64,000 bases of DNA, taken from NCBI RefSeq assembly GCF_964340395.1, contig NC_135560.1:7889598-7953597 (forward strand), in the 5' to 3' direction. Below the pieces are notes generated by a model. The model saw only the letters and a program-made list of their open reading frames with translations. It was not told where the DNA came from and ran no database searches. Each line of letters starts with the position of its first letter. Position 1 is the stretch's first letter. The translations under genes and the position numbers were made by a program. Shown here piece by piece: positions 54,201 to 64,000 of the stretch. The stretch is from Glandiceps talaboti (taxonomy: Eukaryota > Hemichordata > Enteropneusta > Spengelidae).

Positions 54201-55896
54201 ACAGTATATGAGCTTTGGTTTTAAATCTTTACCTATATTTTATTAAACCATGATAATCATTGCATTCCTACATTCATGATGCATCTGCTGAATCAGTATT
54301 CGTGTCAGCTACACCTCTCTGTACATCATGCATGCCAGTCATTTGAAGTTACATTGTTTTGTTGTAAAAAGTGCTTTCTTCTGACTCTATTCTGCTGTCT
54401 GCTTTCTCTATCTTGCTATCTTTTTGTTATCTTTGCCTTTCTTAGAATATGGCTACTGCAGTTAACTTGCTCTTTAGGCATTTTCATTGTGATACATAAA
54501 ACCATTTATTTGAACAGCACCATTTCAACTTTTGGGTTTTTTTCTGTTTCTCATAAATTAAATTGATCGTAAGTTGGAATTGCATAAGCCATAAATATGC
54601 ATTGCATGAAGAAGCAAGTTATCACTCAGCAATTACGCACAAATATATAACGTGTAGATTGTGTTACTTCTAAATTACAGTATTTGTAACATTTGGAGAT
54701 AACTCGGAGTACAATTTCTGTGTAGATAAATATTGTCGGCAATTGAACGACAAAAGTTTTTTGCATCATTTGAAATTTATTTGAATTCCCAATGCAGACA
54801 TTCTCAGGCAGCCAGTAGATGCTCTCTTTGGTTATAACAATTTTGAAGTGAATGGAATTTGTGGCTGGTAGGAATACTATACAAAAAAAAGGTCCAATTC
54901 GAGCTTTGGGTGGATTTGTTGAACCCATTGATAATTATTTAGAATAACAAACTAGCACAAGTAATTCCTCAACCCCATCAAACAACCCCTACTCCATCCT
55001 GCATTTTGTACATCGCAAAGTTTTGTTATATGCCACCCATGCAATTTAGGCTAAGTGATCATCCATTCCCGTATATGAAAAAAAGGAAACTTCACCCTGT
55101 ACTAATATTAAGATGACAAGTTATCAGTAAGTGCTGGGAATCTATATCATCTCTCCAAAATTTACTAAATTGAATGTTTCTTCTTTTTTTTGCTGGTATT
55201 TTTTTCGTTTTGAATTTTTTGTCCCTCTCTTCAGATGCTACATATTTTTAAAGGATGCTTCTTTTTCATGCAGACTTCGTAACAAAGGCAAGAGATGATC
55301 CTCTTTTCTTCCAGAATTTCCTGTCAATTTAACATTACTTCATGACACATTAGTTCCAAACACATTAACATCTGCAGGATTGCCTGAGACATGTTGTATT
55401 AAAAATGAAAAGTAAAGAAACTGTCGAACCAAAACGAAAATAAAACCAATTAGTTAATTCTGAGTGAACAGAACTCGATTGTAATGACATACAACTTGTA
55501 TATTGCATGCAGTGTTAAACTCTTGCAGCTTTGCCTCTGTCTTAGTGCTGTCTGTTGTCTTATGCATAATATTCTGTATACAGTGTGTGTCTAAGGGCAA
55601 ATGACAAAATAACACTAGGTATTGAATGGATGTCAAGTACATCATGAATGCTGTCATTGTCTTGACGAATCGTTATTTACTTTATTGTTGTACGTTCTTT
55701 TGGCTCTAAAGCAGGAGCAGGGTACGGCGACGCCAGCAACTACAGCACAACACCACAGCCAACATATCCAGCCCAAAGTGAAACACCACAACCAGCAGCT
55801 CAACAGGCCTATGGGTCAGTAGCAGCAGCCGCTGCAGGATATGGACGTGGTGGTGCTGCTCCTGCAACCCAAACATTCCATCCATACAGACGATGA
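39209..55896 (+). CDS. DAZAP1: DAZ-associated protein 1, two-RRM hnRNP, 13 coding exons
   Basis: Exons 39209-39231, 40158-40365, 40904-41047, 41410-41458, 42784-42866, 45360-45543, 46093-46122, 46573-46785, 47166-47213, 49997-50200, 51472-51504, 53075-53209 and 55715-55896 join in phase to 511 residues. DAZAP1 binds mRNA in the nucleus and cytoplasm and acts in splicing and translation. RRM1 (about residues 9-85) has RNP2 MFVGGLSW and RNP1 [11 protein letters not shown]2 (about 100-175) has RNP2 VFIGGI and RNP1 RGFGFLSF, followed by [11 protein letters not shown], a hallmark of DAZAP1. The tail is Gly/Pro/Gln/Tyr-rich, becomes Ala-rich near the end and stops with TFHPYRR, like the vertebrate GFHPYRR end. 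Vertebrate DAZAP1 is about 407 aa; the extra length is in the tail. Exons 6-13 are linked only by phase-1 introns. The donor of exon 5 (GTGTAG) is weak. Confidence 0.95.
39483..39582. mobile_element. 100-bp MITE with target duplication in DAZAP1 intron 1
   Basis: TAGTCCTGCTTG (39483-39494) and its exact reverse complement CAAGCAGGACTA (39571-39582) form the ends; pairing continues weakly inward to a shared CGG. The flanks are a perfect 9-bp direct repeat GGGATTCTG (39474-39482 and 39583-39591). A 9-bp duplication suits a Mutator-like or Merlin-type element better than hAT (8 bp). It is non-coding. Confidence 0.88.
44216..44361. mobile_element. Foldback, 146 bp, in DAZAP1 intron 5
   Basis: AGTGTTCTCTTCAG at 44216-44229 and its exact reverse complement CTGAAGAGAACACT at 44348-44361 bound a non-coding interior. 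No clear target duplication is visible. Confidence 0.7.
46093..46122 (+). other. DAZAP1: DAZAP1 30-nt microexon
   Basis: TTACAG precedes and GTATGT follows a 30-nt open segment. In the phase set by exon 6 (one base carried) it encodes a Ser-Trp-Gln-Pro-Pro-Thr-Gln-Val-Ile stretch between two split glycine codons and passes on the same phase. It can therefore be included or skipped without a frameshift. Human DAZAP1 has a similar Pro/Gln/Trp-containing stretch in its tail. Confidence 0.7.
50780..51110. repeat. Interspersed repeat with internal duplication in DAZAP1 intron 10
   Basis: The word GTGCATG..CC.TGGGG is followed by ATTG(T/C)TTCATGCCA and ATACAAGTCAT, and this order occurs twice, starting about 50928 and 51033. 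GCTCCGCTATCAGCGAAGCT just upstream is an imperfect palindrome. It is non-coding and probably a diverged transposon piece. Confidence 0.55.
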
Positions 55897-58110
55897 AGCA
55901 CTTACCCTACACCATATTCTGTGTTTTGGTCAATGTTATCCGCTTCTCTCTTGGGCTGAACAGTTACAGTGTTGATACACATATCCAGTCAGAATTATTT
56001 TGTTAACACCTCGAATATGTAATGTTTAATGATGAGCTTTTCAAATGAACAATGTTTTCATGTGGTGATCAGTAGTGATGTGTACATGACATGGGGTCAT
56101 CTAAAGAGCACTTGCATTGCTGTCAATCAAGAGTTGACTGAATCAAAATGAATCGCATTTCACTCTTTGACCTCACAGCCAGGTCACCGACACCACTAGA
56201 GGCCATTGTTCATTTCAAGACTTACTGCTGGAATATAATAAATACTTGTACTGTTACTGCCAATTTTCAAATCTAGTGACAATCGGTGTGATCTATGCTC
56301 TAATGAGCATTTGATTACCAAGCAGATGGTACTAAAAATTAACTGCAACCAAAAATACGTGCTTCAGCGAGGAGCAAACAAAATTGCCACATTATGAAAA
56401 GAGTTGTTATCAGGTTGTGGTAAACACGGTACGCTAAATCCTTACAAATATTCATTTGTGTGTAGAAAAATTACTGTATTTACACTTGTGTTCAACAAAA
56501 TTTTGACAAATATTGTGAACTTTGGAATGTAAAAACAGAGCATGCTTGTAAATATTTTGGAAGTTTATCAAGCTTTAGAAATGTGCAGTGCTTTTTTTTC
56601 ATTTTATCCAGCTTTTAAATGCTAAATCTACAAAGAGAAAAGAAGGGGGGAGGGGGTAGGTAAAGAGATTTTATTTCACTGAATATTAGCAGTTTGATCG
56701 GGAATTGTCAGAGTAGAGGTAGTAATGCGACAGTGAAACCCTGTCCTTCCCTATTTCGTAGTTTTAGGCCAACCCAAACTGGACTTGACATTGGGATGGT
56801 ACCATTATTTAGAAATATGATAGGGATGTGAAGGTTATAGCTTGGAGCGTGTGCTCTTGTAAAAAGTACTCTGCGCCAAGAGCTTAACTTATCTAATTTT
56901 TGAAATTGAATGCAGGCTGAATGAATGTAGGATCTTAGTAATCAGAAAAAAAAATGTATGAAAATCAGTGTAATTCATCTTTGCATCAATCTATAATACA
57001 GCTGTTAGCTTCTGAGTTGACAATCTTTTAGAGGGTTAAAAGTGCCCCAAGTTGTTCAATGCTCAAAGAGCATGCACAGTGTTTTCAGTTGCATCAGTGG
57101 CCTGTCAGATAGATAAATAAATATACAGCCATTATCAGTCACACTTGTTGAACAAGTTTGCAATATGTTGTGTGTTTGTATATTGAATAGCATACTTGGC
57201 ATTGAGTATGATACATGTACATGTAAAGTGAAAAGAAACTTTCATTTCGAAAAAACTACTTGCAGAAAAATAATGCTGTATTCTATCACATATATGAATT
57301 GCATTACTTTAATTTTGAAAAAAGTTGGTACGTCCTCGGTAACCTCTTGAAAATGTTTTCCTTGAGGCGCAGTTTTACCACAAGTTTTAGTTTGCATCAA
57401 CAAATTTGGTGTAGAAATAGCAAAATATGTGACATTTTCATGTACAGTCAGTTTTTACTTCATCGGTGTATTTGAAAGCATAGTATTGTAATCTCACTGT
57501 AGACATTCAATACACAAACATGTAAACAGCATATTGCAATTGTGTTGTGGTCAACCGTGACAATGGCAGTGATAGTATAACACGGCCATAGTATATACTT
57601 GTGAAAACACACAATCTTTTGCAAGAGTGAACTAGAAATGTTTTATTTATATTTATAACTGATCATTTGTTTTTAACCTGACATTGTGGTTATGTCATTC
57701 TTTTGTTTTTAAATCATGCTCATTTTAAACCCTTGAGTAGTAAAGGAGCTCCATTGGACTTTATGAAGATGTCGCTTATCTCCAAGGTGAATTTATTTTA
57801 GTATCAAAACAGAGCAATACAAAGCAGATATGATTTCTTTTACTACAGTGTTGTCATAGAATATTAGACACAGCAGAAAGATGCAATTCTAGTTTTAGGA
57901 GATGTGCCTGTTGCTTTTTTGAGTACGGAGATATTTTTGGGAAAAGTTCTCTTTTTGAATCACGTCAGGAGAAGCAGGTTATTCTCACCTCAATTGTAAT
58001 GTAAAGAGTTATGTACATACAATTCTGATCATCTTTATTGTCAACGTGTCTTTAAATTCAACATTTGTTGTAGAAGGGAAAAATAAAAAAAATTAGTTTT
58101 CTTTTATGAA
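55897..58110 (+). other. DAZAP1: DAZAP1 3' UTR, up to about 2.2 kb
   Basis: Long non-coding, T-rich sequence after the DAZAP1 stop. AATAAA signals lie at 56237-56242, 57116-57121 and 58082-58087, so short and long forms are possible. Several TGTAAATA words (Pumilio-type) occur, for example near 56546 and 58210. Vertebrate DAZAP1 also has a long 3' UTR. Ends are inferred. Confidence 0.5.
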
Positions 58111-58194
58111 GAGTATCTTTTCTTGTTCTTGCATAGTGTGTTAGTGGAATGGATGTGTATCCTATTTGATATAAATGGTTTGCTGATAGTTGAA

Positions 58195-58634
58195 GGACAA
58201 GTAGCCATTTACTGTAAATAATAATAGAACACTTTTGGTAATATATCTATTTGATACCAACTAATCTCCTTACGGTTATCACATCTGAAGGAGGGATGCA
58301 CGCAAAATCTAGTAGTAATGTATATGGAGTTACGCCTTGAAAGTATCTGTCCTGACTGGCTTTCTTTTAATGGTTTAGTGAGTTCCAGTCCCTAATAGTT
58401 TTAGGAAAGAAACTTGATATGATACCCTCTGTTTGTAAACTTGAGGTGCTTGAAACTGCCTTCTCTAGCCGGTGCTAGCAGATCAGTAACGCTCTCTATA
58501 CTAGTGATTGCCATCTCATTTACAATTTGAAACAGTAGCATCACCGTACCCTGTTATTTTGCACCTTGGACAAATTAACGGACGAGTTACCAAAAGTTGT
58601 CTATTATTTACAGTAAATGGCCAAGGACTTGTCT
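58195..58634. mobile_element. MITE-like element, about 440 bp, long inverted ends
   Basis: The left end (58195-58242: GGACAAGTAGCCATTTACTG, TAAATAATAATAGAACACTT, TTGGTAA) pairs with the right end (58587-58634). The right end's reverse complement reads GACAAGTCCTTGGCCATTTA, CTGTAAATAATAGACAACTT, TTGGTAA. About 45 bp of arm are nearly identical, with small indels. The interior is non-coding. A target duplication was not resolved. Confidence 0.82.
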
Positions 58635-58744
58635 AGTATAACGAAGTTGTACTTCGAATTCGATTAGTTTTTTTCGGTTTTTCACCAGAGTCAATCTTGT
58701 TTGTACCGGTGGCCAGCTCTGGGAGGTGTGTGTGGCCAGTGCTG

Positions 58745-59095
58745 GAAACCCCAGGCCCCATTTTAGACCCACTTTGAGCAAAAATCAATACCCCATTTTA
58801 GATCATTGCAGGTTTTTAAAAGATGAAAGTTTGGACCTATATTCATTTTCCTTAGGAGGTAAAATTTTGTAATGGCAATTACGATTTGGTAAGCCACATT
58901 TTAGACCAAGCAAAATCGAAAATAATGCCAAGTGGACCCCGTTTTAGACTCTTCAGCTCGAAAAAAAACACCAAACCGCACTTTAGACCAACGGGCTAGA
59001 AAACGCAACCCCAAGGGCGGCACATACGTATACTCAAATGGAAATAAGGGGCGTACCCCCCCCCCCCCTCTCTTCCATTCCAGGGTCAGTGCAAA
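58745..59095. repeat. Interspersed repeat with iterated CATTTTAGACC motif and poly-C end
   Basis: The word CATTTTAGACC or close variants (CATTTTAGATC, GTTTTAGACTC, ACTTTAGACCA) occurs five times at irregular spacing between 58757 and 58990. The segment then ends GGGCGTACCCCCCCCC (C run about 59057-59068). Similar wording occurs in DCAF12 intron 6. It is non-coding. Confidence 0.55.
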
Positions 59096-59209
59096 ACTGG
59101 TGTAACTAGGTGAACACATACATAGTTTCAATTAGAGACAAGGTGATGTCCGTCCCTTCTTCCTTTTTTGAACTTCTTTTATGTGAAAAAGCACTTCATT
59201 ATTAATTAA

Positions 59210-59343
59210 GTGCTGGCAGGGCACTGTTGCCTCAGAAAAATACAAAAACCTACAGTGCTGCTACCACAGGGCACTCAGGCTTTAGTTAGTTAAGTTTACG
59301 TAAATAAATAAATAAACAAACCAGCAAACAATGAATGAATGCA

Positions 59344-59382
<39 letters not shown>

Positions 59383-59560
59383 ATACTGACAGCATCAACA
59401 AGCTTAAGAGAGTGATTACAAATCATTATCAACTAGCTACAAGAATTACTATAGGTTTTCCTGCATGCGAAATAGTCACGATTGGAGAATTGTTATTTAT
59501 CTATTGTTTGTTCGTTTGTTTTTCGTAAACACGACTAACTAAGCCCGAGTGCCTTGTGCT
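59210..59560. mobile_element. Foldback region with AAAT microsatellite loop
   Basis: The left arm 59270-59332 (GGCACTCAGGCTTTAGTTAG, then TAAGTTTACGTAAAT and AACAAACCAGCAAACAAT) pairs with the right arm 59503-59553 (ATTGTTTGTTCGTTTGTTTT, then CGTAAACACGACTAACTAAG and CCCGAGTGCC). The loop includes (AAAT)n at 59341-59383. Degenerate GGGCACT words also occur at 59219 and 59268. Confidence 0.7.
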
Positions 59561-59599
59561 GATACTGCTGTTTCGTGATTTGCCAGTCTTTCCGAAAGA

Positions 59600-60610
59600 T
59601 GTTCACTACATTTATGCGCACCAGATCATGTGAAGTCACGTTGGTGTCATAACGCCCTCATCGGCGTATGAACATAGTTATGGCGCTACATGTGGTGGCG
59701 CGCGCTTTATTTCAAGTTTCAAATCACAATACGGCTTTACATCGTGTAGTCTCTGCCACATTTTGGTAAGCGAAGCTGATCGTAGAGTTCTTTGTTACTC
59801 AGTAAGTTTTCGTTTTCCCATTGTTCGGTGCATGGACCCTCCACGGGTCTGTGTGCTGTGATTACTTGTTTGTTTGTACGAAACTGTACACAATACAACA
59901 ATTAGCACGTCTTCCCTCATTTATGACCACTGTGATGAAAAATTATATTTATTTTACATGTAAATTGTAATACACCAGTAAAACCGTGGTAAAACTAGCT
60001 ATTAATTAGCTAGTAACGTTGTTTCAAGCATTAGGCCAGAAAATGTTCTGAATAATAGTTTGTGAACCACTACTGGGAAGATTGGCGAGATAACTTTTAC
60101 AATATTGACATTGACCAGCAGCCGCTGTTGCAGCGTGTGTGTGGTTGTGTTAGACAACTTAGTTAATGGAACAATGTAATTTGCATGTGAAAAGCCTCTA
60201 TTGTTGTGTTGCTGTTGTAATGTTCCTGGGATCGCATTGTGTTACATTGTGAAAACGAACAACGGTCCATATAACTGTACGACATACAGCGAGTTTAAAA
60301 ACTACACTCTCGCGGCGTTATTGTCACTTCGTAGGACCATATCCCCCAGTTTCCATGTAGTTGATTGCTATCAATATTTTTATTCGGTATCACAGTAGTG
60401 TGCTAGTAGCAGTACATTTTGTTTACTTTTCGTGTAACAACAACCCTGTATATTTTGATATCTAGGAGATAGCTTGGTGATATTGGCAGGCAGCCGACGA
60501 CGACGCTTTACTCAGGCATTTGATGTGTTTACGGAATATACACCATGTGTCTGTCCTCGTGTACAGTAGTCGTGAACTCTGATTTTGAACAATAATATTC
60601 ACACTTGGAC
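59600..60610 (+). promoter_or_regulatory. Probable promoter and 5' UTR of the right-edge gene
   Basis: Above-average CpG content (GGTGGCGCGCGC near 59693) suggests a promoter at about 59600-59760. CTCA|GTAAGT at 59801/59802 is a good donor and TTTGATATCTAG|GAG at 60465/60466 a good acceptor. An untranslated first exon ending at 59801 could therefore join exon 2 starting at 60466, which carries the start codon at 60611. This is inferred from splice signals only. Confidence 0.45.
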
Positions 60611-60940
60611 ATGGCCTCACCAGGGAATGGATTTACATCTGGCAGAGCCTCAGGAGACGACTTCAACAGTAGTGGGCATATAAGTGATGCTGGACGACTT
60701 GAACTCGATGATCTAAGCCACAGAAGTGCTCGTAGCTTTATGGAGTCTCCACTGACAGGTAATGGAAGCTACAGTCGACCAAGCTCACGAGATGGAAGAA
60801 TATCGCGACCACCAAGCAGAGGTTATTCGGAACCAGCTCAAATCTTAAGGATTTCCCACGACGCACCAAGAGAACCAGAATATAATAATTATGATGGATT
60901 TGAACTTTTATCAGCTTCACAGTTACGTGAACAGTTACAG
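60611..60940 (+). CDS. First coding exon of an unrecognised gene, runs off the right edge
   Basis: ATG at 60611 opens 110 codons ending at a clean donor (CAG|GTATGT, phase 0). The protein start is Ser/Gly/Arg-rich and probably disordered, with a run of SR-type words (SYSRPSSRDGRISRPPSRGY at about residues 53-73). Near the end it becomes acidic, and SASQLREQLQ looks like the beginning of a helix or coiled coil. I do not recognise the protein. A possible next exon is 62472-62517 (TTTTTTTAG acceptor, GTATGT donor, open in phase 0, 46 nt). The base composition, start context (GGACATGG) and donor support a real gene. Its direction matches DAZAP1. Confidence 0.65.
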
Positions 60941-61546
60941 GTATGTAATTATCTTATTTTTAATTATTGGTATTGTAATTTCATTATTTCATGATTAGTT
61001 TTAATTTTAGTATTGTGTAATTTTTAAAAAAAAATTCGTTTTATATCTTCTTTTTTTTCTTACCATATATATATATTCAAGCTCAGAATTCATGTAATGT
61101 ATTGTCATGGCATATTGCAATCATAAAGGATAGGTATGTAGGTAAGTAAAAGTAACAATAAACACAATAACCTGCAATTATAGACAATAAGAGTGTCTAT
61201 GATGCAATTAAAGTCTCCTTAAAACACTGTAGATATTAACCACAGTACTGTGTTATACAATACAGTCTGGTGTTTTCACAGCAGCAGTTTTATCACTAGT
61301 CTACAAGATACAACATGTTGGGCCTCATACCCTTAAATTTAGCTAGAACTCAAAGATTCCTGATAACAACAAGATGTATCTTAAAAGTCTGTTTTATCAC
61401 TCAAGCTGATTATCTTTGTAGTGTTGTTTTATATTTACTCATGGCTAGTGCTAATTATGTCATTAAATGAGAACTGGATGGTCTTAACAAAACTTGACTC
61501 AAAGGGTTTCCAAAAGTTCTCACTGCTAGCTTTCAGTTCTATGCCA

Positions 61547-61597
<51 letters not shown>

Positions 61598-61605
61598 CAC
61601 TACCA

Positions 61606-61667
<62 letters not shown>

Positions 61668-64000
61668 GACTACTGAGGTGCACAAAACCCAAAGTAACAA
61701 AGCACAATAACATACATTAGTGAAAAATAAATTATCCATATTTACATGTAAAGTGGCCATATGGATGAGGGTTGCATATTTAATTTTGATTTTTAATTTA
61801 TAAAACAATTTTTTCATGATGTCCTTCTTGAAAAATCAATGTGAAACAACATAGACCAAGTCTGTGTTTGTAACTCAGTACATTGCAAAAAGCTAATATT
61901 TTGTAAAAACTGGTTTGTTATTGTACGTAAAATAACAAACATTTTACACATTCTGCAATTTATTCAGTTACAAACAGGGACTTGCTATATGTTGTTTCAA
62001 TTGATTTTTGAAGAAGAACACCATGATAAAATTGTTTTATGAATTAAAATTAAAATCAAAATTAGAATATCCAGTCCTCATCCATATGAACACTTTAACA
62101 TTAAAAAAAGTAGTGATCATTGAAACATCGAATTTATCATCATCATTATCATCATAATATAAATACAATGTAAATGCAAAAGGCATCATCAAACTAAGCC
62201 TAGGTTTGATGAGTTAATAACACCGTGATTGTATTAATCCACATGCCTGGCTGTGTATTAAACACCAGGTCAAGAATCAAACCATTGTCAGTTCAACTCT
62301 TGATTTGAGTATTGTATTGGTCGTACCACTTAGCAAATTACATTTTACAACATAAATAGTAGCCATGGTGTTCCAAAGCTTGCTATTCAGGTTTTTTTCT
62401 TTCAAATTTGAAAAGAGTCATTCCAGTGGGACAGTTAACATTCAGCATGTTAATTTGAACGTTTTTTTTAGATAAATACGTTGGGAGATCATGGCAGTCT
62501 ACTGGCACTGACAGACAGTATGTTCTGTGGAAGTGTCAAGACAGCACAAATATTTCAAGATACATTCCGTGGTTACTAAATCCTGGAAAATAAAATATCT
62601 GACTCAGAGAATGTTTTTAGTTGTCAATTGTAATTGTTTCTGATACTAAGTATCAAGTTGCTGAATCTGAATTCAAAAATGATAAAAATTGAAGCCATTT
62701 TCACAATTTTTTGTAAAAAATGGGAAAAAAAAGGCAGTAGGCTATTCACCATAATTCCAGTGTAGGCCAAAAAAAAAATGGTGTGTTTCTGGTAACCTGA
62801 CTGGCCTTATTTTAAGCTGCTGACCCTAAATATTTTAAAATATTCAAACAAAAGGTAAAATGGTGAGAATTTAGTATAAGAACTATTTTTGTGTAAATTT
62901 TCTTGTCAAAGTATCTTGGGTCAAATTTTTTTTTTAAATCATGTCTTTCAAAAATGCAATATTTAATAAAATTCTGACCTACTTACCATATTTTCCGAAG
63001 TCATGTTATTGGAAACCAACATTTAAAAAAAAGTTTGCCTTTAATAATAAATGCAGATTAATCATCCAAGCATGTATTTTTAGAGGATTCAGAAATATTT
63101 TTGTTGCACAGTTTTGAAGGACCTGCCTTCAAAATTTACATAGCGTCTCAATGTTGTCGTACAGTGTATAGGTATTATTCAATCAATAACTCTGCCATGG
63201 CATTGTCCAATTAAACATTGGAGTAACAGTTATTGACTAACATGTAAATGTAGGCATGCTACTGTTCAGTTATACATTCACAGACTAGCAACTGGCAGGC
63301 ATCAAATTGATTTTTTTATTTTACTTTGAAGTTTTTATGCATTCTGTTTAAGTATTTTGATTCTCAAATCAGATGTGGACACCATGCTCCTAGTCATAGT
63401 ATAGGAAATCAATAACACATCATAGACCATGATGTGTTAGTTATGGTTTTACAGTGCAATAGATTAGCCATAATGGAAACTTATAGTGTTAGAAATATAT
63501 TTGACATTTTCTACTGCACTTTCACTGGCTAGACAACAAAAAAACGACTACAGTAGTTTTATTGGAATGTCTCGTGTTGGAAGTATGCCATATGAAAGAT
63601 GTCCCAGTCAAATTGATATTTATAGTTCATACCTGAAAGCTAAAAGTTTTTTTTCACATTGTCATGTGTTTAAATAACTCAAGACTACAGCATTCTAGTT
63701 AAATGTTCACACTCATGGTGAACATTCAAAAGATACAAAGTTTTCAGTTAATTTTGACAGAGAGCCAAGTGAAGCCGAGTTATTCTTTTTATATGTAAAC
63801 TAGTTCTATAGCTCAAAGTCAATAGAAGTCTTTAATTCAATGAGAATGGAATTACTTTTTGCCTCGGAGCAAACTGTTTGTCCCAAAGTCTGTGCTTGAA
63901 GGCAGTTACCTTATTTTTAATTTTTTTTTTCGACAACTTTGGATTGTCTGTGGATTAAAATATATAGCAAACATCAATTCTGAATAATAAGTGTGTAGAA
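60941..64000 (+). other. Intron(s) of the right-edge gene, mostly non-coding
   Basis: AT-rich sequence with a trinucleotide microsatellite and no other exon that I can support apart from the tentative 62472-62517 segment. Short open frames such as 63486-63677 lack splice signals that would join them in phase. Confidence 0.45.
61547..61668. repeat. (CTA)n trinucleotide microsatellite
   Basis: About 40 CTA units, interrupted in the middle by CCACTACCACTACCAC, inside the first intron of the right-edge gene. The Tyr or Ser homopolymer frames across it are artefacts. Confidence 0.97.

Noticed and set aside
61547-61668. Ser- or Tyr-homopolymer protein
   Set aside because: Trinucleotide microsatellite in an intron.
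63486-63677. 63-codon open frame as a further exon of the right-edge gene
   Set aside because: No acceptor joins it in phase and it ends at a stop without a donor.

Overview
This is eukaryotic nuclear DNA from an animal. Coding sequence is broken into short exons with GT-AG introns, intergenic DNA is AT-rich, and the window is full of microsatellites, small inverted-repeat transposons, a tRNA-derived SINE and a decayed Ty3/gypsy retrotransposon. Gene content and compact but repeat-littered introns suggest a non-vertebrate metazoan. An invertebrate deuterostome (amphioxus- or hemichordate-like) would fit, but the species cannot be proved from sequence alone. I found no bacterial genes, CRISPR arrays, rRNA or intact tRNA genes.

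Layout: 1-11.4 kb is gene-poor, with dispersed repeats, inverted-repeat elements, two long (TA)n tracts and a broken gypsy pol fragment (6.8-7.9 kb). 11.4-16.0 kb (+) is a 7-exon DCAF12 gene (CUL4-DDB1 substrate receptor) whose 3' UTR carries a 21-nt minisatellite. 19.97-28.5 kb (-) is an 8-exon PDCD7 gene (U11/U12-59K, minor spliceosome), convergent with DCAF12. 28.75-35.3 kb (+) is a 7-exon PTAR1 gene (prenyltransferase alpha subunit), head-to-head with PDCD7 across about 250 bp. 39.2-55.9 kb (+) is a 13-exon DAZAP1 gene (two RRMs plus a Gly/Pro/Gln/Tyr-rich tail) with a long 3' UTR. 60.6 kb to beyond the right edge (+) is the 5' part of an unrecognised gene. I translated every exon and checked phase across every junction; all four main genes give an uninterrupted reading frame.

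The genes do not form one pathway: protein turnover (DCAF12), splicing (PDCD7), lipid modification (PTAR1) and mRNA control (DAZAP1). Their human orthologues lie on chromosomes 9, 15, 9 and 19, which belong to one set of paralogous regions, so this cluster may preserve an old linkage group.

The most interesting items are: a DAZAP1 tail built from eight exons joined only by phase-1 introns, including 30-, 48- and 33-nt microexons; a 3'-UTR array of UGUACAUU motifs in DCAF12; an expanded FDQ..F.KQQH repeat in PDCD7; a GC-AG intron in PDCD7; and about ten separate foldback or MITE-like elements, one with a clean 12-bp terminal inverted repeat and 9-bp target duplication. I see no evidence for a wholly new multi-gene system.
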